From the NCBI RefSeq assembly GCF_001640805.2, contig NC_066849.1, positions 21,949,336-22,013,335 on the forward strand: a stretch of DNA of 64,000 nucleotides, in the 5' to 3' direction. Below the pieces are notes generated by a model. That model made no database searches. It was not told the origin of the DNA and saw nothing but the letters and a program-made list of their open reading frames with translations. Of this stretch, positions 38,201-44,620 are shown in pieces. Within the stretch, counting starts at the first letter, position 1. The number at the start of each line of letters is the position of its first letter. The DNA comes from Lates calcarifer. Its lineage: Eukaryota; Chordata; Actinopteri; Centropomidae. The translations under genes and the position numbers were made by a program.

Positions 38201-41200
38201 TCTTTTATATAGCCATGTCTGCTAAAATGCATAAAAGGTGTAAAGTCGTTTTTTACCTATAGAAAGATCAAATTCTGAGGCCAGGAATTACACAGGCTAA
38301 ATGTAAAACAGATCCCACATGTTTTAGGTTTTGCATCCATCAAACTGCAAAGATGGCAGAATATGTTGTCATCCATGTTACTGTATGTAATCTCACCATT
38401 CTTGTTGGTACCTTATATATATAATGTCAGCGACCAGCTATGTAATTTGAATACAAGTATATTAGCAGTGAGTAGTGTCTCTAATTGCAGAAAATGTCTG
38501 TTTTACTGCTGAATCATATTTTTCATCATATGATTTTTTGAGACAGACTTGCATACAAACTGACACAAGTGCAGATTTTTATATTTTGCATAAAACAGTC
38601 TGATATATTCAGCATTTGTCTACAGCTTCAAAGCACACTCTGTACATACAAACTTCTGGCAACTAGTGCAAAGATTTTCAACACTGACACAGTATGGCGG
38701 CAGTACAAAGACACAGGGAGACAGTAGTCTTGCTATTTTAATATGCTGTTACGTAAGACTACCAAAAAGAGCGCCATCAATCACAGGCTGCTGTCACACC
38801 TTAAACCTTCAGGGATTGTTACATGAGTGTGATAGTACACAGACAGAATGATAGATGTCTTCCAAACATCTCTCCTGTGTGGACTTAGAGGACCAGATTA
38901 ACCCAGCAAAGAGGCTACCAGTGTTTGTTGGCCCTGTTTGAAGGAGATCCACAGACAGGCAGCCATGTTTGTTTTCCCAGAAAAATGCAGCCTTGCAGGC
39001 TTGCAGCAAAAGAAAGAGAAACAGATGCAGACAGACAGGGAGAAAAAAATGAGAGGAAGAGAGAGAGGAAGAGAAGGAGAACCAAAGAGAAAAAGACAAC
39101 AAGAGAAAGAAAAGAAAAAGATTGAGTGTAAGTAGAAACACCACGAGCTGTATCAATCACCTGTTCCTCATCGAGAAAGTGGTGCGACATTCCACGGCCG
39201 GGAACACAGACATATCCCCAGAGAAGGACAAATCAATAGAGGAAAACAAGGAAGAGGGGGTATATGAATACAATCATCCATCCGTTAAGAGAGAATAAAG
39301 TTGACATTTATAAAGTCAGCATGTAGCTGCTTATGCTTAAAAGTTGGCAGGGTTTAAAAGTAGACCAAAAAAGAGAAAAAAAAAAAAAACGAAATATAAC
39401 ACTTAACACTCCCTTTTGGAGTGTCGAGTGGGGCCATCTGATGCTGATTCAGACAGCTTTTTTCTGCCTGTCTGTCACATAGTCTCCCTGTCCAGAGCTA
39501 TTTAAGGCATCCCTGAGGCTCCGTCACTAAACAGACTCAGCTCATCGCCTCAGCACATCTACAGTGATGTAAGTACAACTGGTGGCAAAATACCATTTGC
39601 CACCCTTCTGTCTCAGTGTAAGATGATGGTCTTGGAATATATCATTACCTTTGACATGGTTTCATCCTTTTATTTTTTCACAAGTTAACAGGAAGGAAGG
39701 TTATCGGACTCAGGCAGACTCATATCCACAATATAGGCTGCGTGGTCCTGCAGATCCACCATTTCTTTATTAAATTCTGAGGTAAATCCCAGTCTAAGTG
39801 ACAGCACACTATGACATGCTACCCAGTCTTAGCAGTTAATGGAAAAGACTGTTGAAAGTAAGACAAAGCTCCCCAAACACTGCTGTGTTGACTAAGGGAA
39901 ATACCACTATGTGGGGAGTGGGTGTCATGTCAAGACTATAAATAATCACAACTTAAAACTCCCCTCTGCAATGAATCATTCCAGCAGTAACAGATCTTGC
40001 GTTTCTCCCCTCAAAATTAGCTTGGATCCCTAACAATGGTTCATTCAACTGAGGAAAGGGCTGCGAGGCAAAGCGCTCAATTTGGTTTGGCAAATGGGAG
40101 CTAACTCACTTAAGTTCTGTTTACAGTCCTCATAAGGAAAGGGAAACAATTTTCTACGTTCATCATTGATGTCTGTCAAAGGGGTGACTTTGTGAGTGGT
40201 GACATTCACAGTATACTGTTTACATGTCTAATCTGGCAGGCCACTTACCCGATCCATTAGTAGCAACAAAGCATGCAAAGCTGCTAATCTGCCCAAACAA
40301 CTCTGAAATGTTTAACTTCTTGAGGAAATAAACAAAAAGGAAGGGATACCAATAAAATTGCTGTTATTGGTTAATAGGTATGGTGGGGGCCAGGGGGACA
40401 CGAAGAAATCCAACAGCAGTTTTTCTTTACTCTGCCTTTGGTGAGACGGTTCTGTGCTTTGTAAAGACATGTTGGACCATCTATGCAAAACTGATGGGAG
40501 TCACCTTGACTGACCTGTCCTGTTTCACCCCTTATGTTGGCTTTGAAAAGACTATTTGAGCTGTCAGAATATCACCGCAGTTGAAGTAGGAGACTGCAGA
40601 CGTACTCCACATAGAGTTATTATTCAGAAAATTGAGGTTTATAGAGCTTGACCTTGGAGCATGTGCCTAACCCCCACTGTTATATGCCCCTTTGGCAAAA
40701 ATGTGGCTCAGCTGAGCCCAAGTTTTAAATGGAGTGGAATTCAAAACAGAGAGGAGGCAATAACTCCCAACACATAAGCTGACACAGTGCTCTAAGGAGC
40801 CATGAGAGCAGTCACTTTGTCTCCAACAGCAAATTACAACAAATTAGGCATTGAAAAATTACATCCATCATATACTATACAGTAGACGCCTCATCCCTGC
40901 CCAGCATCACACACTCACACACACACTGTTCACATGCTACGAACAAGCGGCTGTTTCTCTCAATGAAAACCTGAGTTTTGAGTTTTTGAGTTTTTTGCTA
41001 ATCAGGTGTTCTCTTCCTTCGCTTCGCTTCTCAGTCGCAACCGCAACATTCCTGGACACGAACAAGTAACTGATCCAGAGCCAATATCTGTTCCCGCTGG
41101 CTGTGTTTCAGCTTTAGCACCTGTATCCTGATCATAATGACTTCATTATGGGAACACTAAGTGGGCCTGTGTATTCTTCTCATGTCCAAGTGGCCATCAG

Positions 41201-44200
41201 CGAAAATTAGCAGGTCAACAATTTCCAGCTTTCAAATGCAGACTTGTAGTTTCTCATTAGCCAAGGTTTAAAATACTTTTCATTACTACCCCCAAGCAAC
41301 CGATGAATAAAAACATAAATCAGCACATAATTTTTGCCTCTTCTCTGATGAAGAGCTGAGCACGGTTCACGTTTGTCAGCTCACTTAGCTCACCAATCTG
41401 GAGTCAAGAGGTCACTGCAGACCAGAGTAAAGATTGACTCAGTCCACAGGACAGCGAACAGACAAAGGGCTGTGAGTAAACTTCCACTGGGCTTTATTAG
41501 TTTGCCCTTTTCCTGTTGCGGATGGACCTGCAGATGTTAGGGGAGGTTAAATACATTCACGCAGACAGACAGCCCAAAATCTCTACAGCCACTGTTGTGG
41601 AGAAAGTCAGTATACAGCAGCAACAAGGTGGGCAGGGTGTGATCCTGCCATGCATTATTTTTCAAGGGTAATCAGGCTTACAGGGGAGAAAACTTGGTTA
41701 CCTATTGCGCCTGTGATCTTTAAAGGGTCAGTTCACACAAACAAAGAAACCCTACACATTTTTCAAAGTTGGTACCACACGTAACAACAGCCCTCTCAGT
41801 GATCAGTTTTCTTATTTTTTTGGAATGTGTAGAAAATAGCTCCTAATAAAATGTTAACAGTGAGGGCTGTGGATTATTATCCTAAGTGACCAGGAGTTTT
41901 CTTTAATACATCTGTGAAGGTTCATTAGTTTGGTAATGTTTGAGCACCACAAATTGAGCTCTATTATAATAGTAAGTAAGTAATAGGGAGATGGCAGCAA
42001 AGACAAATAAAACCATAACTGGCTGGATGGCTAGACACTACTCGAAGTGGCGAAATTTTAGTATTATTCGTATTATTTGGTTGAACTTAAGTTTTATGTT
42101 ATACCAATGATGCACCCCATCACACGGCCCAGCAAGACTTTTATAGCAAAGTTCTCAAAATGTAATGCATTACAAAGTTTTTCATTGCAGGAAAACTAGA
42201 AACAAATTGAAAACAAAAGTTGTTAAAGTAATTTTGGTAATTAAATGTGATATCTGTACACCATGTAATGTCTACAGGAGTTAGAGAGTACAGATATCCC
42301 TTGTGTATTTACTGTTTGACAGTCAGCAGATTGATTGGTGGTACGGCCAAGAGAGAAAGTGTGTATTTTGATATCTGCATCTTCATATTGAGGCCAATCA
42401 GTGTCAGTATGCATTCACTGAGTGTTACACCATGCCCATTAATGTACTCACTGGTTACTCGCTTCTTTCTCAGGGGAACTTTACTCAGTTTCCACTGATA
42501 TATAGAATAATACAGAAACCATATATCCACCACTTCAGCAGCATTATACCCACTACAGCAATTATTAAACCAAAGCCCATGGACTGCACAGTGGATAAAA
42601 CCAGGCATGTAAACATTGCCAGTGTACTACAGACATAAGGACGCTGAAGACCTCCTTTTAAACTCACTGCGGTTCTGAGGTATGAATCATTTAACATTTT
42701 ATTTTCATACTTTATGGGTAATTCTCCTTTAACAGTCTCACTGGTCCAGTGAACAAAGTGTTTCCCAGATCCACTTCCTGAAAAAATCACCACCTTATTA
42801 TGGGAATTTCCAGCCAGCATTGAGGATACAGCATACCCTCAGTCAAGTGTACTGTATGTGAGTAGTTGCGAGTCTCTACAGCTATATACAGTTCAACTAC
42901 TGCCAGCAATGGAGCAGCAGTGCCTGCAACAGTGGGTGATTGTCTGCAGCTCAGGAGCCAGTTAACCACTGATGCATACACACTAACTCTCTCAGTGAAT
43001 TCAAGGGAGGCCGCACTTGTTCTCAGTCAACATAGTTCTACCATAAGGCTCTCATTTTCACTCTCAAGGACAGAAGTGTGGACCTCTCAAGATTTCAGGT
43101 CTGCTTTCTTTTTCATCGATCAAACACTATCAGCAGAGAACAACAGAATGCACTGTGAGCTCTGCTCTTTTTTCAGATTGTATCTGGAAGGGATTCATAA
43201 CAGAGTACAGACAACTTGAACTCACTTCTAATAGCAGAAAATAAATTTCCCGTTAAGCAGCAGATGGGGACGTGCACATATCTGCAGCTCCACAGTCCCA
43301 GCTGAATGTAACAGGACAACAAAACCTGCATGCTAGATGTCAACAATACACACTCCCATGAGGAATGTTTAGGTTTAAGGGCACTGAAAAGATTTCTTTT
43401 CCATTTAAAGTCTAAATACTGTGACAGAGTTTGATTTTGTTAGATCTGAGTCACTGACAGTTGCTCTTATGCTTAATCATCAGACAGTATAACAGTGATT
43501 TATCGCTGACATGCTGAATAAGCATTATTGCAAAGACATCCTCATTCATCCTCTTTCTCCACGCTTCAGTGTTTATTTCCCAGCTGATCATAGCTATGTG
43601 AGTTTAAGACAAATAAAAAGATGCTGGCTGAGCAGCTCGCCACATGGCATTCAGATTGTAATGTTGGGAGACCCCAGGCTGCGTGTTCATATGGCGAGTT
43701 CAAAGCCAAGACTGTCTGTGAGCAGCTACATTTATCAAGATCAGCCGAGTATAAAACAGAAGTTCAAATGCATGTATCCATGGAAAAGAACAATTCTCAG
43801 ATGGGAATGTTAAAGCTTGACAGACAGTGAGGTTATGTACAGTTGCACTGCAGCTTGTATGAGTATTATGCTGAACTTAAGTGTGAAAAGTCAACAAATA
43901 CAGAGGGATCTAATTAATAATAATATTATAATATCAGTAAAAGTAGCCATTGATTCCAATACTAAACTCTATGCGTTTATGTCATCAAACGAATGAAATA
44001 ACTGTACAGTGTCAGTCACGTTTTGGTGAAAGGAACTTGTAGCTGCAGGGACTATGTTTAGTCAACTGGCGCCCCTGTCAGGGAAAGACGCTTAAGAACC
44101 AGTATAAGTCCACTGGTTGCTATTTTCATTGAAAATTTGATCTGGGAACTGTTTCAATGCGCATAGAACATCTGCATACCATTCAACCAAATGGCCACTT

Positions 44201-44255
44201 ACGTTGCTGCCGCGGAAACGTGTCCACTCCTTGTCCGTTGAGCTCCTAAATGCAT
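1544..44255 (-). CDS. col24a1: Collagen type XXIV alpha 1 chain, 5' part (19 exons, continues past left edge)
   Basis: Joined minus-strand exons: 44255-44203, 35120-35050, 30967-29592, then sixteen 45/54-bp exons from 25675 to 1544. They encode 773 residues without a stop. Order: signal peptide (about 1-33), TSPN/laminin-G-like domain (about 79-257, Cys186, 226, 241, 248), Ser/Thr-rich variable linker, Asp/Tyr-rich segment (460-490), and Gly-X-Y triple helix from Gly492. Family knowledge: COL24A1 is a fibrillar-type collagen of the COL24/COL27 clade, secreted into the extracellular matrix and reported in bone and eye. COL24A1 is preferred over COL27A1 because the N-terminus, the GVDIL motif (human GIDIL), the Tyr-rich segment before RGPKG, and exons 8, 12 and 14 match human COL24A1 as I remember it. 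The linker (about 260-460) is much shorter than in COL27A1. Introns 4-18 are phase 0. The remaining triple helix and the C-propeptide are outside the window. Confidence 0.93.
2042..2095 (-). CDS. col24a1: col24a1 exon 18 (18 aa triple helix)
   Basis: 54 bp, acceptor tacag|GGT, donor CCG|GTATGT. Encodes GPPGVPGPTGPRGKPGPP; human from memory is GAVGLPGPPGMRGKPGPS. Confidence 0.94.
2122..2159. repeat. 19-bp perfect tandem duplication
   Basis: AAATTGGTCTTACACATCC occurs twice back to back, 26 bp upstream (transcription order) of the exon 18 acceptor in intron 17. Confidence 0.9.
2639..2692 (-). CDS. col24a1: col24a1 exon 17 (18 aa triple helix)
   Basis: 54 bp, acceptor ttcag|GGT, donor AAG|GTAAGT. 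Encodes GEVGQRGEPGEMGYQGDK; human from memory is GEQGTAGELGEPGYPGDK. Confidence 0.94.
3092..3136 (-). CDS. col24a1: col24a1 exon 16 (15 aa triple helix)
   Basis: 45 bp, acceptor ggcag|GGC, donor AAG|GTGATC. Encodes GPAGRAGLPGLKGDK; human from memory is GLSGNKGLPGIKGDK. Confidence 0.94.
3479..3532 (-). CDS. col24a1: col24a1 exon 15 (18 aa triple helix)
   Basis: 54 bp, acceptor ctcag|GGG, donor CAG|GTAGGC. Encodes GDPGPEGLRGLPGLVGPQ, in the position of human GSVGPVGPIGPAGIPGPM (from memory). It is one of the more diverged exons. Confidence 0.92.
3991..4050. repeat. (GT)n microsatellite ending in CGCGC
   Basis: About 27 uninterrupted GT units followed by GCGCGC, lying 44 bp left of the Tc1 element in intron 14. 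Alternating purine-pyrimidine DNA of this kind can form Z-DNA. Confidence 0.95.
4094..5483 (-). mobile_element. Degenerate Tc1/mariner transposon
   Basis: The left end begins CAGTCAGGTCC after a TA target dinucleotide (4092-4093). The inner inverted-repeat motif TTGGACAGTGACACA (near 4114-4128) is matched in reverse near 5459-5476, after which similarity to the repeat fades. Minus-strand pieces of a Tc1 transposase appear in two frames: KILWTDETK with LYQNDGK, then HTTSSVKH, GSVMEWACRAA and GSLVFIDDVTADR. Frameshifts and stops make it inactive. It sits in intron 14 and largely explains that intron's length. The right end was set by similarity and may be off by 10-20 bp. Confidence 0.85.
4981..5032. 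repeat. Perfect 24-bp inverted repeat (hairpin) inside the Tc1 remnant
   Basis: Arms 4981-5004 and 5009-5032 are exact reverse complements around a 4-base AAAT loop. The arms contain CTTAAGTGGATG and its complement. The rest of the Tc1 copy is decayed, so a perfect palindrome suggests a recent local inverted duplication or template switch. Confidence 0.85.
8891..8935 (-). CDS. col24a1: col24a1 exon 14 (15 aa triple helix)
   Basis: 45 bp, acceptor cacag|GGG, donor AGG|GTGAGT. Encodes GPVGGTGISGFPGLR; human COL24A1 from memory is GLVGGTGPPGFPGLR. VGGTG and GFPGLR are not shared with COL27A1, so this exon helps decide the paralogue. Confidence 0.95.
9477..9530 (-). CDS. col24a1: col24a1 exon 13 (18 aa triple helix)
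   Basis: 54 bp, acceptor ttacag|GGT, donor GAG|GTGAGA. Encodes GVVGDAGERGPPGPDGNE; human from memory is GFPGDFGDRGPAGLDGSP. The GD-GxRGP-G-DG pattern is conserved. Confidence 0.94.
10482..10526 (-). CDS. col24a1: col24a1 exon 12 (15 aa triple helix)
   Basis: 45 bp, acceptor ttctag|GGC, donor CAC|GTAATA. Encodes GIPGPVGKPGPKGRH; human from memory is GIPGIRGKKGFKGRQ. The basic GK..KGR pattern is shared. The donor GTAATA is non-consensus after +4. Confidence 0.93.
11251..11304 (-). CDS. col24a1: col24a1 exon 11 (18 aa triple helix)
   Basis: 54 bp, acceptor ttccag|GGT, donor AAA|GTGAGT. Encodes GFIGPPGVAGPPGLEGEK; human from memory is GFIGSPGEAGQLGPEGER. Confidence 0.94.
13147..13191 (-). CDS. 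col24a1: col24a1 exon 10 (15 aa triple helix)
   Basis: 45 bp, acceptor ttgcag|GGC, donor CGT|GTAAGT. Encodes GSAGPQGNPGPKGVR; human from memory is GLAGPEGNPGPKGAQ. Only 475 bp separate it from exon 9. Confidence 0.94.
13419..13448. repeat. Short TGTAAC hexamer repeat
   Basis: Four to five imperfect TGTAAC/TGTAAT units in intron 9. Confidence 0.7.
13667..13720 (-). CDS. col24a1: col24a1 exon 9 (18 aa triple helix)
   Basis: 54 bp, acceptor ctgcag|GGC, donor CAG|GTGCAG. Encodes GIPGPPGQAGAAGYPGRQ; human from memory is GIPGFAGNIGSPGYPGRQ. The donor departs from consensus at intron positions +4 and +6 and may be weak. Confidence 0.93.
14667..14711 (-). CDS. col24a1: col24a1 exon 8 (15 aa triple helix)
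   Basis: 45 bp, acceptor ttcaag|GGT, donor CAA|GTAAGT. Encodes GPKGYPGPSGPSGEQ; human from memory is GLKGHPGLPGLPGEQ, the same length and the same GEQ end. Confidence 0.93.
14920..15180 (+). repeat. Dispersed fish repeat, family B
   Basis: Contains GATGGTGCAAGAGGAAAATAG, CACCAAAGTTAATAGGATTC, CATGGCAATCCATGTAATAG and ATATTTCAGTCTGGACG with AAAGTGGTGGA. This order is familiar from many teleost introns. The repeat begins with a partial tandem copy. Lies in intron 7. Confidence 0.65.
16644..16703. promoter_or_regulatory. Cluster of nuclear-receptor half-sites in intron 7
   Basis: TGACCC, two bases, TGACCC at 16644-16657 is a direct repeat with 2-bp spacing (retinoic-acid-receptor type DR2). 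At 16685-16703 three TGACCT half-sites run in a row: the first pair spaced by 1 (perfect DR1), the second pair by 0. On the minus strand this reads AGGTCAAGGTCAAAGGTCA and includes TCAAGGTCA, the ERR/NR5A monomer site. Function is inferred from motifs only. Confidence 0.4.
17333..17386 (-). CDS. col24a1: col24a1 exon 7 (18 aa triple helix)
   Basis: 54 bp, acceptor aacag|GGT, donor CCG|GTAAGA. Encodes GDRGPPGLPGPNGFPGLP; positionally equivalent to human GDQGLSGLMGPPGMQGDK (from memory). This is one of the less conserved exons; it lacks the terminal GDK. Confidence 0.92.
18694..18747 (-). CDS. col24a1: col24a1 exon 6 (18 aa, contains helix interruption)
   Basis: 54 bp, acceptor ttctag|GGC, donor AAG|GTAAAA. 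Encodes GSKGDPGLSPGQAPPGEK. Spacing between glycines is irregular (GLSP then GQAPP), so the Gly-X-Y register is broken here even though the exon is still 54 bp. Human COL24A1 has, from memory, GPKGDPGFSPGQPVPGEK with the same break. COL27A1 also has an imperfection here, which supports the clade assignment. Confidence 0.95.
18838..19020 (+). repeat. Dispersed fish repeat, family A
   Basis: Contains the motifs CTTCCTCCCATAGTCCAAAG, GGTGACTCTAAATTACCC, GTGAGTGTGAATGGTTGTC and GGGATAAGCTCCAGCCC in order. I know this arrangement as an abundant interspersed repeat of teleost genomes, but do not assert a family name. Lies in intron 5. Confidence 0.7.
22905..22958 (-). CDS. col24a1: col24a1 exon 5 (18 aa triple helix)
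   Basis: 54 bp, acceptor ttcag|GGT, donor AAG|GTGAGT. Encodes GPPGPHGNPGQPGPPGPK; human from memory is GIPGPHGNPGLPGLPGPK. The GPHGNPG core is identical. Confidence 0.95.
25214..25228. promoter_or_regulatory. Tandem AP-1 sites in intron 4
   Basis: Two perfect TGACTCA (TRE/AP-1) sites at 25214-25220 and 25222-25228 are separated by one G. They lie at the end of a GC-richer block (24820-25230) about 400 bp downstream of exon 4 in transcription order. An enhancer role is inferred. Confidence 0.3.
25622..25675 (-). CDS. col24a1: col24a1 exon 4 (18 aa triple helix)
   Basis: 54 bp, acceptor tttag|GGT, donor CGG|GTAAGT. Encodes GPPGPPGLPGPPGKRGSR; the human equivalent from memory is GPPGPAGIPGPSGKRGPR. 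This is the first exon made only of Gly-X-Y triplets. The closing GKRG basic motif is conserved. Confidence 0.94.
25676..29591 (-). other. col24a1 intron 3
   Basis: 3.9 kb between the large exon 3 and exon 4. Beyond the GA tract at 25724 I see no further element with support. Confidence 0.75.
25724..25792. repeat. GA-rich microsatellite / polypurine tract
   Basis: Interrupted (AG)n with AAAG units, starting about 50 bp from the exon 4 acceptor. On the transcribed strand it is polypyrimidine and may blend into the branch-point region of that intron. Confidence 0.9.
29592..30967 (-). CDS. col24a1: col24a1 exon 3: TSPN domain, variable linker, acidic Tyr-rich segment
   Basis: A single 1376-bp exon: acceptor ttcttcag|GAGTGG, donor CCTCCG|GTAAGT. 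It encodes residues 42-500. GVDILYRLGL starts the mature chain. The TSPN/laminin-G-like fold covers about 79-257, with motifs NNAFLFSV, FGIQLLP, GLFTLGRMNS and CQLDIYPS, and four cysteines (186, 226, 241, 248) as in COL24/COL27 N-propeptides. The linker (about 260-460) is rich in Ser, Thr and Pro, with possible N-glycosylation sites near Asn384, Asn419 and Asn443 and a dibasic ARRSK. Residues 460-490 are dense in Asp, Glu and Tyr. Triplets begin at Gly492 (GPKGEPGPP). A large exon 3 combining TSPN and variable region is characteristic of COL24A1 and COL27A1. The exon has no frame break. Confidence 0.95.
30968..35049 (-). other. col24a1 intron 2
   Basis: 4.08 kb, phase 1. Holds the TG/AG microsatellite at 32157. 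No coding exon or clear mobile element was recognised. Confidence 0.75.
32157..32211. repeat. Compound (TG)n(AG)n microsatellite
   Basis: A TG run passes directly into interrupted AG repeats in intron 2. Confidence 0.9.
35050..35120 (-). CDS. col24a1: col24a1 exon 2 (signal peptide core)
   Basis: 71 bp, acceptor ctag|GTGGA and donor CAAG|GTAAAC. It completes Thr18 and encodes WNFLLLLSVCSAVLSG then DEDYLAQ (residues 19-41) and the first base of Gly42. The run from Phe21 to Leu32 is a typical signal-peptide hydrophobic core; cleavage is likely near Ser33/Gly34 (inference). The human counterpart, from memory, has a similar hydrophobic stretch ending in AQEQG before GIDIL. Here LAQG precedes GVDIL. 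The exon enters in phase 2 and leaves in phase 1. Confidence 0.9.
35268..35400 (-). repeat. Dispersed fish repeat, family A, inverted diverged copy
   Basis: GACAGGTTGCCAGTCCATC and TTCTAAGTCACCTTGAATATTGCAG are diverged reverse-complement parts of the repeat at 18838. It lies 150 bp upstream of exon 2. Confidence 0.5.
35816..35843 (-). other. Candidate alternative 28-nt exon with in-frame ATG
   Basis: Minus strand: acceptor ctgatttcag|GG and donor CAGCAGG|GTAAGG bracket 28 nt containing ATG TCA GCA GG. Spliced to exon 2 it gives MSAG then WNFLLLL, in frame with col24a1 and with an intact signal peptide. Inserted between exons 1 and 2 it would shift the frame, so it makes sense only with a separate non-coding first exon. 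Human exon 1 homology favours 44255 as the main start. This may be a chance arrangement. Confidence 0.35.
36230..36850. promoter_or_regulatory. CpG-rich segment in intron 1, possible alternative promoter
   Basis: I count roughly 23 CpGs in 600 bp, against very few in neighbouring kilobases, with a cluster at GCTCGCGCCCGC near 36750. On the minus strand a donor-like CTCA|GTGAGTAAG lies near 36763-36771. It could end a non-coding first exon that splices to the 28-nt ATG exon at 35843. No TATA box is evident. Confidence 0.35.
39008..39127. repeat. Polypurine tract
   Basis: About 120 bp almost entirely A and G on the plus strand in intron 1. It creates long but meaningless Lys/Arg/Glu and Leu/Phe/Ser reading frames on the two strands. 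Confidence 0.85.
39499..39568 (+). promoter_or_regulatory. TATA-like box and candidate short first exon, opposite strand
   Basis: TATTTAAG at 39499-39506 is followed at promoter-like spacing by a pyrimidine/A start context near 39529. A strong donor, ACAGTGAT|GTAAGTAC, follows with GT at 39569-39570, leaving a first exon of about 40 nt. An E-box-type CATCTG lies upstream near 39437. This resembles a tissue-specific promoter with a small non-coding first exon, inside col24a1 intron 1 on the other strand. I found no coding exon downstream, so the product is unknown (lncRNA, or chance). Confidence 0.25.
44203..44255 (-). CDS. col24a1: col24a1 exon 1, coding part (start codon, residues 1-17)
   Basis: ATG at 44255-44253 opens MHLGAQRTRSGHVSAAA plus two bases of the next codon. 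A strong donor (AAC|GTAAGT, GT at 44202-44201) follows. Joined to exon 2 the codon becomes ACG and the frame runs into the signal-peptide core. The peptide aligns with the human COL24A1 N-terminus as I remember it (MHLRAHRTRRGKVSPTA), sharing MHL, A, RTR, G and VS. That match is why I chose this start over the nearer ATG at 35826. The context (ACAAATGC) is weak by Kozak rules. An identical ACAAATGCAT unit lies 10 bp upstream, with its ATG in another frame. Confidence 0.87.
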
Positions 44256-44326
44256 TTGTATGCATTTGTCCAGGCAGCAGAGATCTGGGTGAAAACAGAA
44301 TCACGCTCAAGAGGATACCTGTTCAT
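44246..44326 (-). other. Upstream ORF overlapping the col24a1 start codon
   Basis: ATG at 44326-44324 opens 26 codons in a different frame. It ends at TAG (44248-44246), just past the main ATG at 44255-44253. A ribosome using it would pass the main start. A shorter uORF (ATG-AGG-AAA-TTC-TGA, 44398-44384) lies upstream. Both depend on the 5' UTR extending this far. Confidence 0.55.
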
Positions 44327-44620
44327 GGGCTAACCCTTTGGTAACAGCCAAAGGAGGCGTAAAGTGGACGGAGTACAGCCACCTCAGAATTTCCTCATCG
44401 TATTGCAGTCCGGAGGAGAGATCTCTCTCACTCGTTCAAACCTGAGCCTCTCAGATCCTTTTGCGCTCTGCGGCGCGCAGTGATCAGGCTATTTCTATCC
44501 AAAGTGGAGACGCGCAACAGTTGCACAGGGGAAAAAAAAGTTGGCTTTTAGAGCGGCTAGTCGGGCTGCAGCAGTGAACTCGACTGCTCTGTGTGATAGA
44601 GAGAATCAGAGCTCGGCTGC
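44256..44620 (-). promoter_or_regulatory. col24a1 5' UTR and CpG-rich proximal promoter
   Basis: About 20 CpG dinucleotides fall within 400 bp here and just to the right (for example GGCGCGC near 44471), far above the surrounding sequence. A weak TATA-like CTAAAAG lies at 44545-44551 on the minus strand, which would put transcription start near 44515 and give a UTR of about 260 nt. The UTR holds two upstream ORFs, annotated separately. The start site is inferred, not seen. Confidence 0.6.

Larger units (their letters stand above)
35121..44202 (-). other. col24a1 intron 1
   Basis: 9.08 kb, phase 2, between the start-codon exon and the signal-peptide exon. Contains a family A repeat, the candidate alternative ATG exon, the CpG-rich segment, the TATA/first-exon motif on the plus strand and a polypurine tract. 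Near 41720 there is AAAGGGTCAGTTCACACAAA, a motif seen in another common fish repeat. Confidence 0.8.

Noticed and set aside
38809..39190. Long Leu/Phe/Ser-rich and Lys/Arg/Glu-rich frames on both strands
   Set aside because: They are read-outs of the polypurine tract at 39008-39127, not genes.
1544..44255. Identification as col27a1 rather than col24a1
   Set aside because: Exons 9, 18 and 19 alone are ambiguous, but the N-terminus, the GVDIL start, the short linker with Tyr-rich end, and exons 8, 12 and 14 all favour COL24A1.
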